A program made the position numbers and the translations under genes. This document shows, in pieces, positions 56,744 to 64,000 of a stretch of 64,000 bases of DNA. Each line of letters begins with the position of its first letter. The first letter of the stretch is position 1. The stretch covers positions 266,873 through 330,872 of the forward strand of contig JABHWM010000018.1 in assembly GCA_018657765.1 (NCBI GenBank). The letters run 5' to 3'. The notes under the pieces are model-generated. The model was not told the origin of the DNA. It did not search any database and saw only the letters and a list, made by a program, of their open reading frames with translations. Source of the DNA: Minisyncoccota bacterium (GTDB lineage Bacteria; Patescibacteriota; Microgenomatia; UBA1400; PJMF01).

Positions 56744-59398
56744 TTATTTAATGTTCCCACAATCCATTGTAAAAGTATCCATAGTACAGACACAGTAATT
56801 AGCTCCGCCACAACCATCTACTTCTTCATAGTCTCCACAAGCTGGTTGAACAAGGTTTTCTAGAGGAACTCCATAGTTTCTACCAGCCATCATGTAGTAA
56901 AGTTGTTCTGTAGATGGGGTAGAGCCATTAGCAGTTTTATATTGTTCTACAAGCCAGCCTCTTTCTGATTTTCTTTTTCGCAAAGTATAATCTAGCTGAG
57001 TTTTTATATCACAAGCTACATCTGGATTTTCTCTAGATTCTTTGATCCATGGGTCTGTCGTATCAGTTATAAATTCATCAGCTTGAGGACAACCATCTTT
57101 ATCAATACATTGAGGAATCAAGACACCTGTTATTTGTGAAGCTCCACAATCATTAACGATAATATCTCCACAACTCATGCTTTTTTCTCCAGCTAATATT
57201 TTTCGTAGCATCGGGCTGGCTTCTATTTGTAATAATCCCCAAAGTAACTGAGCATCATTAGGATCATTACCAGCAGTACTGCAAGTTAATCTCATGAGTT
57301 CATTCATTGTTGGTAGGTTTACTGTCAAAGCTTTTAGATCTGTGCATGATTTTTCTTCTGCATTTGGATCATCTATATTATCTGGGTCATATCCCTGACA
57401 TCTTCCTAGAAAGAGATCTTCTGTTCTTTTACAGTCTTTTATATAGTCATGGGCTTTGGTACCAATTCCTCTGAGTGTTTCTTGTATTTTTCTAATAGTC
57501 CAACCAAGCTCTCCTCCAAGAATTCTCATTGGTTCCTGGGGATTTTCTGCAACACTCCCTGTAAATTCTTTTGTAGGGCATTGTTCACAATAAGGGCTGT
57601 AACCATCTTCATTTTTTTTGGGACAATGTTCTACACAGCCAGGTGGTTGGTGATAAATAAAACTGAAAGTATCTGATTCACTTTTCAGATTTGCACTAGT
57701 TTCAATGAATGTAAGATTTTCTGGGATGATGCCACATTTTCCATCAAAATCTTCTACACAGTTATTCTCTACAATATTTTTGAATTCTTCTGTAGTAAAC
57801 ATTTGTTGGAGAGTTTTATTAATATAATCCATATCAGAGCCATATGGAGTAACTAGGTGAGCTCTAACTGCTATTGGATCAAGATCAAGGGCACCATTCA
57901 CTTCAGTATCTTTGACAATAATATTCCAGTCAAAACCATAATTATCATCTGAAGGAATCACCCTAGAGAAAAAAGGATCACGAAATTCTCGTTGATTGTC
58001 TTCATTAACAATAGCGTTAGATCCTAGCTCACTTACTATTTCATAAGATCCTTCAAAGCCTCCACAGCTTTGTCCTGCTCCATTTATTTGGTCTATAAGA
58101 GATCTGAGTAAATAACTTTCTGGTTTACTAGGAGAGAGAATACATTGGGGAAGTGCTCCACAGTTTATAATAAGTTCATCTCTATTTTCTGGTCTCAGTT
58201 TGAATGCAATATCTCCTATATATTCGGCTCTTTCTTTTTTGATGTCATCAAGGTGTTTTTCTATTCTTTCTGCAGGACTTAGTAAATAGCTTGTTATTTT
58301 GGCCGAATCTGTAAGATTGGGTAAAGAGAAAATCATATTAGTGGCTGTTATTGGTACTTTAAAACCAATAACTATAGGAGCATGTTTTTTGATAGGCATT
58401 CTCTCATGAGTTGCTCCCCATACTGGAGCTGGTTTTTGTATTTGTAAGAAGTCAAAAATATCTTTATTTGAATCAAATAAACTTGGGTTAACTTTTTCAT
58501 TTCCTTCCATAACATTTTGTTTTATGGAAACTACCAAAAAAGCCAATCTATATAAGCCATCTATATTAAGCGGCATTTTGGTAATAGCTTCTTCTATTGG
58601 TTCTATGTCTTTTTTGAATTCTGATTGACTAATTCCAAATTCTTCCTGCATATCTGGATTCCATCCGCTCATAAGATCACTACAGCTAAAGTTTTTATCT
58701 GGATTTAATTTACTTTTTCTTTTGAATAGAGCTCTTGTTGTTTCAAAGAGACCAAAGGCTCCAAACTCAGAGCCAGGAGCTCCTACCTGGTTTACATAAC
58801 AGGGCCCACCATTTTCGAATTTGTCACAAAAGTATCTATTATAGACACTATAAAGATTGTTGTACTTTACAACACACTGTTGTTCTCTAGACATAAGTGC
58901 AGTGGCAACTCCAGAAGAGTTTAATTCATCTGAAGAAGTTTTTAGATTATTTGCACCAAAATAACCTTCGTATGAAGAAATCTTTGTAGTATCTGGAAAA
59001 TCTTCATCACCTTGGAATAGGGGAATCTTCCCTTCTGCAAATTTTCCTTCATAACTAGCACCGGCTGTTAATCTAACTGGTTTTTCATATTCTTCAAAGT
59101 ATTGTCTGATTGATCCACTGACTTGTCCGCTAATCCACCATTTTGGTTTTGCGCACTGAACTTCATAACCTTGGTCGTAGGCCATTTGGTAGGTGATAAT
59201 ATCTTGGAGTTCGTCAGTATCTCCTATTGAATATTTATCATCTAAAACAAGAGGTAGATAGTTATAAACCTCTGGATCTTTACGAGTATAGTTAACAGCA
59301 TCATCACTAGATGCAGCGTTTACTAGAGAGTTTTTCCCAATGAAAAACAGAAAGAAAGAAAAAATAGCTAGTAATGTAATAGAAAATTTGAGTTTCAC
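56744..59398 (-). CDS. Large secreted Cys-containing T4SS-region protein
   Basis: GTG start, signal peptide, many Cys pairs (e.g. CVEHCPKKNEDGYSPYCEQC), no obvious TM after the signal. Confidence 0.65.
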   Translation of the reverse strand: MKLKFSITLLAIFSFFLFFIGKNSLVNAASSDDAVNYTRKDPEVYNYLPLVLDDKYSIGDTDELQDIITYQMAYDQGYEVQCAKPKWWISGQVSGSIRQYFEEYEKPVRLTAGASYEGKFAEGKIPLFQGDEDFPDTTKISSYEGYFGANNLKTSSDELNSSGVATALMSREQQCVVKYNNLYSVYNRYFCDKFENGGPCYVNQVGAPGSEFGAFGLFETTRALFKRKSKLNPDKNFSCSDLMSGWNPDMQEEFGISQSEFKKDIEPIEEAITKMPLNIDGLYRLAFLVVSIKQNVMEGNEKVNPSLFDSNKDIFDFLQIQKPAPVWGATHERMPIKKHAPIVIGFKVPITATNMIFSLPNLTDSAKITSYLLSPAERIEKHLDDIKKERAEYIGDIAFKLRPENRDELIINCGALPQCILSPSKPESYLLRSLIDQINGAGQSCGGFEGSYEIVSELGSNAIVNEDNQREFRDPFFSRVIPSDDNYGFDWNIIVKDTEVNGALDLDPIAVRAHLVTPYGSDMDYINKTLQQMFTTEEFKNIVENNCVEDFDGKCGIIPENLTFIETSANLKSESDTFSFIYHQPPGCVEHCPKKNEDGYSPYCEQCPTKEFTGSVAENPQEPMRILGGELGWTIRKIQETLRGIGTKAHDYIKDCKRTEDLFLGRCQGYDPDNIDDPNAEEKSCTDLKALTVNLPTMNELMRLTCSTAGNDPNDAQLLWGLLQIEASPMLRKILAGEKSMSCGDIIVNDCGASQITGVLIPQCIDKDGCPQADEFITDTTDPWIKESRENPDVACDIKTQLDYTLRKRKSERGWLVEQYKTANGSTPSTEQLYYMMAGRNYGVPLENLVQPACGDYEEVDGCGGANYCVCTMDTFTMDCGNIK

Positions 59399-59406
59399 GT
59401 AAACTT

Positions 59407-59412
59407 ATTATA
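59407..59412 (-). promoter_or_regulatory. -10 box (TATAAT) 8 nt upstream of the GTG start at 59398
   Basis: Reverse complement GGGGTATAAT-AAGTTTAC-GTG. Confidence 0.65.
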
Positions 59413-59491
59413 CCCCGAAATAAAGAATGATTTTTGTATGGATTTTTTTAATTCTCAATGAGCTAAAAAGTTTTAAAGTTTTAGGGAAAAT

Positions 59492-59950
59492 TTATAAAAT
59501 TGAAATTCCAAAGATTGCTTCAAGAATTTGAGTAATCCAGTAAGAAGAGAATAAAACTAAGAATCCAACAATAGCCATTGTGACTCTTTTCTGTCCTTCT
59601 TGAAGAGATTTCGAGTTAGCAGCTCCACCTAGAATCTGTAATCCTCCTGCAACAATCATCACAAAAAGAACTAATCCAGCTAGTGGAAAAGCAAAAGTTA
59701 GTGCTCTAGAAATTATTCCACCAGGAGTAGAAAGCTCTGCTGCGTGGGGTGAGTTCTCTGTGAGTAATGGGTCAAAGTTGTCTAGGACATCCCCTGTAAC
59801 CTCAAAAGTATCTGGATCAGGTAAGCCAGTATTCTGAGCAAAAACGTTACTTGGAGTTTTTAGAATAAAGATAGAAAGGATAACTAAAAAGACAAAGTTG
59901 AAAATATTTTTCAGACTAGTTGCTTTTTTTATTTCTTTTTTTATGTTCAC
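59492..59950 (-). CDS. Pilin-like two-TM protein with signal peptide
   Basis: LVLFVMIVAGGLQILGGAANSKSLQEGQKRVTMAIVGFLVLFSSYWITQIL. Confidence 0.7.
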   Translation of the reverse strand: MNIKKEIKKATSLKNIFNFVFLVILSIFILKTPSNVFAQNTGLPDPDTFEVTGDVLDNFDPLLTENSPHAAELSTPGGIISRALTFAFPLAGLVLFVMIVAGGLQILGGAANSKSLQEGQKRVTMAIVGFLVLFSSYWITQILEAIFGISIL

Positions 59951-59975
59951 TTACTTCCTTTTTTATTAAAGTAAT

Positions 59976-61238
59976 TTATCCGCCAAATCCAGGAATCTGG
60001 AATAGACTTACTCCTATAAATCTTAACATAGTAATAGATAGAATTATAAATACCAAACCAATGATTGCAGAAGTAATTTGTTCTTGAGCATCTTTGGTAG
60101 CTTGGGCATCTCCCTGTGAGACTGATAAGCGGAAAGCTCCAGCTAGAATAAGTAATAATGTAGCTCCACCTCCAACACTAAGTCCTAATGTCATGAAAGT
60201 TTTTATAATACTTTCTGGATTTGCAGGGATACAGCCAATAGCTGTCCAGATCCCTTGTATGCCATCAACTCCACCTTCAAGACAAGCTTCACAATCTCCT
60301 CTTTCTCCATCAGGTATTTGTTCGCATAATGCAAAATCTACAAAAACTGCTCCAGAAGAGACATCTGTTTTTGTTTCTTCACAACGATCGTCACAGTAAT
60401 CTTCGACTTGAAAAGAAGCTTCACAGTCAGGGAATTTATAGTTTGCGCCACCTCTAACTTCTTCTACAAATATAGAGTATGTTCCTGCTGGGTCTGCTTT
60501 GAAAGTTCCAGTAGCTTTACCACCAGAAGCAGATACAGTATCATCATCTGCAACAGGCCAGCCATCTGTTCCGATAACAAATCGAACTTTACCTGTAAAT
60601 GGGTCGCCATTACCATCAGCTAGACCTTCAGCTTCTATAGTAGTTGTTGTATCTCCAGCTTCAGAACAACCAGGCACATAACAGGTGTCACCTCGTCTGT
60701 TTTGGGATATAAATAATTTACAGTCTCCACCGGTGTTATTTTTTGTGGTTTGGTAGGTACCCACCTCACATAATTTATTCTTCTTAAGAGAAACATTAAC
60801 TTCATAGAGAAAAACATAATGAGTATCATTTTCTCCAGATGCTGTAGCGTTAGCTAAAGCTTCTTTTTCATCAACTACCCAAGTAACAATTCCATTTTGA
60901 ACTGTAAGTGTAACTGTTCCATCTCCTCCTGTATAAGTTCCATTTTTGTTTATTTCAAATCTCTCAGTTTGAGCTTCATCATCACTATTAGTGCCACCTT
61001 TTATCTTAAGATAATATTTAGTATCTGGATCAAAATTACCACTCATATCGATTTTTATAGTATGAGTATCTCCCTTTTCCCATTTTGGAAGAGTTACACC
61101 TGTTCCAGCTTGAACTCCCCTACAGGAGCCGACAGCTTGAGTCTGGGTTGTTGCAGCTAGAAAGATAAAAATGCTCAAAAAAACTATTCGTATATTACGA
61201 GAAGTTGAATCAGCTAAAAACTTAAATATATTTTTCAT
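59976..61238 (-). CDS. Secreted Cys-rich/Ig-like ectodomain fused to a C-terminal pilin-like two-TM module
   Basis: Signal peptide; beta-rich repeats; C-terminal LLLILAGAFRLSVSQGDAQATKDAQEQITSAIIGLVFIILSITML. Confidence 0.7.
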   Translation of the reverse strand: MKNIFKFLADSTSRNIRIVFLSIFIFLAATTQTQAVGSCRGVQAGTGVTLPKWEKGDTHTIKIDMSGNFDPDTKYYLKIKGGTNSDDEAQTERFEINKNGTYTGGDGTVTLTVQNGIVTWVVDEKEALANATASGENDTHYVFLYEVNVSLKKNKLCEVGTYQTTKNNTGGDCKLFISQNRRGDTCYVPGCSEAGDTTTTIEAEGLADGNGDPFTGKVRFVIGTDGWPVADDDTVSASGGKATGTFKADPAGTYSIFVEEVRGGANYKFPDCEASFQVEDYCDDRCEETKTDVSSGAVFVDFALCEQIPDGERGDCEACLEGGVDGIQGIWTAIGCIPANPESIIKTFMTLGLSVGGGATLLLILAGAFRLSVSQGDAQATKDAQEQITSAIIGLVFIILSITMLRFIGVSLFQIPGFGG

Positions 61239-61377
61239 AAATATGTCTATTTATCTGAATAAACATAATCCAGATAGGCCTGTATTTTATCATGGCTCAC
61301 ATGGCTTCAGCTAGTCGCATCTTAGTTGAAAACCACACCTCGATTTAGTTGCAGGTCTATATATAATGATGTTAATT

Positions 61378-63162
61378 GTGTTAAGACGAAAAAGAATTCT
61401 AGCTTTTGCGTTGTTCTTCCTGTTAGTTGGTGGTAGTTTTTCTATTACCTCTTTTACTTCTTTTTTTGATAGTTTTTCAAACTCATTTTTCGTCAAGGCT
61501 CAGGATCCTGTAGAAGCTTTACAGCAACAAATAGATGATTTAGAGAAATTAAAACAATTATCAGAGCAGGCTACAGATCCTTTAGAAAATGAACTGGACT
61601 CTTTAGAGAAGAAAATTTCTTCAGCTCAACTGGGAATAGCTGCTGCTCAAAATCAAACAAAAGAATTAGAAGGTGATATTAACAATAGGGAAGAGGATTT
61701 GGTTGTTCAATATATTATTTTTACCAATAGAATTGCTCAACAATATAAACGCTCTCGTACTTTTTCTCCATTAATGTTGTTTTTTAATAGTGGTACCGCT
61801 AGTAAGTTAACAAAAACTTTGGCATACAGTACTTCTGTTCAAGCACAGGATAATAGGTTAATAAGGTCTTTGACTGATGAGATTACCTCTCTTGAGTTAG
61901 ATAAACAAAAACTAGAAAATGATCAGGTAACATTAGCTTCTCTTGAGAAACAACTGGGTATTCAGGCTAATTTTTTTCAAGTAGAAATAGGTAAAGCAAG
62001 AAATTATCAGAATGATCTAGCTGGTCAAATAGCCACACTTTCTGCACAACAGCAGGCTATTATTAACGCTCGTTCTGGGACATACACAACTTCTGTTGGC
62101 GAGGTTCCTTTGGCAGACGACTTTAATGCTTCTATTGGTTATAAAGCTTCAGCTCCAGGTAATTCTTTTGCAGTCTTTAGTTTTGGAGCATATACCCATA
62201 GAAATGGAATGAGTCAGTATGGAGCTAATGCTAGGGCTAAAGAAGGGCAGTCTGTAGAAGAAATTTTGGCAGCCTACTATCCAGGAACAACTATTAATAA
62301 AGATTATCCAGAAATGGGCTCTATTAATGTAGAGGGTTATGGATCGATTTCTTTTGAAGATACATATTTACAAGGTATTTATGAAATGCCAGCTAGCTGG
62401 CATGTGAATGCTTTGAAGGCACAAGCAATCGCGGCTAGAACTTTTGCTATCAAATATACTAATAACGGTTCTGGAACTATTTGTACAACGGAGAGTTGTC
62501 AAGTTTTTAAGAATTCTCCAAAAGGAGGAAATTGGCAGACGGCAGTTAATGATACTAAGAAATGGGTCTTAGTAGATGGAGGTGGAAATCCAGTTTCTAC
62601 TCAATATGCTTCTACTCATGGTGGTTACAGTAATACTAGTGGCTGGGACACAACAGATAAATCAAATTCTGGAGATTGGTCTACTAGAGCTTGGGAAAAT
62701 AAGGGAAGCAGTCCTTGGTTTTATAAATCTTGGTATAGATCTGGATATTCTTCTAGTGGGGCAAATTGTGGTAGAGCGCATCCATGGCTTTCCCAAGAAG
62801 AGTTCTCTGACATTATTAATGCTTGGGTAGTTCGTAAAAATCCTAATGGAGCTGATGTAAATAGAATTACTCCAGTAACTATTAATGAATGTAATATTGG
62901 TGGTCAGGGTGGAGATCCTTATTCATTATCTGAGCTTCGTGATAAAGCAAATGGCTCTGGTGGGGCAGTAACTAGTATCTCATCTGTCTCTGTAAGTCAT
63001 AATGGCAGTGGGCAGACAGCCACAGTGTCAGTTAATACCAATAGAGGAACCATTTCTATTGCTGGGAGTGAATTCAAAGAGAGTTTTAATCTAAGAGCTC
63101 CTGGGTATTTACGAATTCCTCAGAGTAGTTTTAGCTTCTTTAATATTGAGCATAAAAATTAA
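61378..63162 (+). CDS. SpoIID/LytB-like protein with N-terminal coiled coil
   Basis: HRNGMSQYGANARAKEGQSVEEILAAYYPGTTI; MPASWHVNALKAQAIAARTFAIKY; N-terminal coiled coil; start refined to GTG 61378 behind TATAAT 61362-61367. Confidence 0.82.
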   Translation: MLRRKRILAFALFFLLVGGSFSITSFTSFFDSFSNSFFVKAQDPVEALQQQIDDLEKLKQLSEQATDPLENELDSLEKKISSAQLGIAAAQNQTKELEGDINNREEDLVVQYIIFTNRIAQQYKRSRTFSPLMLFFNSGTASKLTKTLAYSTSVQAQDNRLIRSLTDEITSLELDKQKLENDQVTLASLEKQLGIQANFFQVEIGKARNYQNDLAGQIATLSAQQQAIINARSGTYTTSVGEVPLADDFNASIGYKASAPGNSFAVFSFGAYTHRNGMSQYGANARAKEGQSVEEILAAYYPGTTINKDYPEMGSINVEGYGSISFEDTYLQGIYEMPASWHVNALKAQAIAARTFAIKYTNNGSGTICTTESCQVFKNSPKGGNWQTAVNDTKKWVLVDGGGNPVSTQYASTHGGYSNTSGWDTTDKSNSGDWSTRAWENKGSSPWFYKSWYRSGYSSSGANCGRAHPWLSQEEFSDIINAWVVRKNPNGADVNRITPVTINECNIGGQGGDPYSLSELRDKANGSGGAVTSISSVSVSHNGSGQTATVSVNTNRGTISIAGSEFKESFNLRAPGYLRIPQSSFSFFNIEHKN

Positions 63163-63250
63163 TTTTATAGTATTTTATTTTTCATTATCTAAATGAAAAA
63201 AAATGTTATATTACTTTAATAAAGTATTAGATTAAGTAAGAAAGAAAAAT

Positions 63251-63574
63251 ATGGCTGAATTTTTTGGAAAACATAGAGAAAAAAGGATCGCTATAGAAGA
63301 TGTTTTATTAGATGAAATTAAATTAGGTCAACAGGTAGATATTCTTGTAAAAAAACAAAAATGCATATTAGAGTTTTCAGCAGCTTCTGAAAAACAAGAA
63401 ATGTGGATATTAAAAACCAAAAATAAAATTGAGGATTTAGCATTTGATAGTACCTCTTTAGTGGTTAGTCGTTTAATGAAAAAAGGGAAAGTTGATATTG
63501 TTCCAATACCAGGATATAGTGGTTCTCCTTTAGGGATAATTATAATGGTTTCTAAAGAAACAGAAGATAATTAA
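63251..63574 (+). CDS. Hypothetical small soluble protein
   Basis: 107 aa ORF. Confidence 0.5.
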   Translation: MAEFFGKHREKRIAIEDVLLDEIKLGQQVDILVKKQKCILEFSAASEKQEMWILKTKNKIEDLAFDSTSLVVSRLMKKGKVDIVPIPGYSGSPLGIIIMVSKETEDN

Positions 63575-63596
63575 TTTTTTCTAGATAATTTTAATT

Positions 63597-63995
63597 TTAA
63601 GTAAAAGCTTTTTTAAACCCAAGTCTATTGAGTGGATTTTCTTTTTTTTGCTGGTTTTTAGATTGAATATTTATTTGGTTTGGATTTTTTTTAGTAACTT
63701 TTGGTAGAGAAAATTCTTTTTTCTGTAATGGATCTGGCAAAGATTCTTGTTTTGTAGTCGAAAGTTGAGGTGTGTCACTTGGCTCCAAAGCAATTTTTGT
63801 GGGTTCTGGAAGAGTTCTAAGCTTTTTTGCTTCTGGTAGAGCAGGTGTTTCACCTGGGTAAAGTAAATGAATATCTTCATCAGGATTGTATGGTCTGATA
63901 ACTCCCAGTGGCTTTGAGCGATACATAAGCAAAAAACTCTCTCCCTTTTCAAGTGACTTCCTGATAGGAGCAAATTTCTGCCGGAGTTGTTTCAT
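63597..63995 (-). CDS. Phd/YefM-like antitoxin-domain protein with long Pro/Lys-rich tail (N-terminus probably beyond the window)
   Basis: MKQLRQKFAPIRKSLEKGESFLLMYRSKPLGVIRP resembles the Phd fold; open frame continues to the window edge. Confidence 0.5.
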   Translation of the reverse strand: MKQLRQKFAPIRKSLEKGESFLLMYRSKPLGVIRPYNPDEDIHLLYPGETPALPEAKKLRTLPEPTKIALEPSDTPQLSTTKQESLPDPLQKKEFSLPKVTKKNPNQINIQSKNQQKKENPLNRLGFKKAFT

Positions 63996-64000
63996 TGAAA

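Noticed and set aside
61366-61377. ATG at 61366 as the SpoIID-like gene start
   Set aside because: It lies within the -10 to +1 spacing of TATAAT (61362-61367), so it would not be in the transcript from that promoter; GTG 61378 gives a normal signal peptide and start.
1-64000. Recoded UGA (Gracilibacteria/Absconditabacteria-type code)
   Set aside because: Genes end naturally with TGA (10164-10166; 5304-5306, overlapping the next ATG), so the standard bacterial code applies.
1-64000. CRISPR arrays, tRNA/rRNA genes, transposases or prophage modules
   Set aside because: No regularly spaced repeats, T-loop-like tRNA motifs or mobile-element proteins noticed by eye; a tRNAscan-SE/Infernal run would be decisive.

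Overview
AT-rich, gene-dense bacterial chromosomal window. The gene content fits a Patescibacteria/CPR-type genome using the standard code (TGA is used as a stop, e.g. at 10164-10166 and 5304-5306). The lineage call is inference. Three themes stand out. (1) A replication-origin neighbourhood, dnaA-dnaN-rpmH-rnpA-yidD-yidC-jag-rnhA, all on the minus strand, with recF detached at ~20 kb. (2) A dispersed type IV secretion-like apparatus of PrgI/VirB4 (FATA-like) type: VirD4-like ATPase at 2971-5307; VirB4 ATPase, TraC-like protein and PrgI at 39998-44506; a giant glycine-zipper + M23 protein at 45580-49170; a VirB6/TrbL-like protein at 53998-55716; and about nine VirB2/pilin-like two-TM proteins, seven of them clustered at 22193-26082 next to an ECF sigma factor. 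No relaxase was recognised. (3) Cell-envelope genes: lgt, GH3, uppS, SpoIID-like, glycosyltransferases, DUF4012. Most notable observation: the leader of the T4SS-adjacent minus-strand gene starting near 51049 contains a cobalamin-riboswitch-like core, followed by mutually exclusive hairpins that could hide or expose a Shine-Dalgarno sequence. Many other genes have a -10 box about 8 nt upstream of the start codon, which predicts pervasive leaderless mRNAs.
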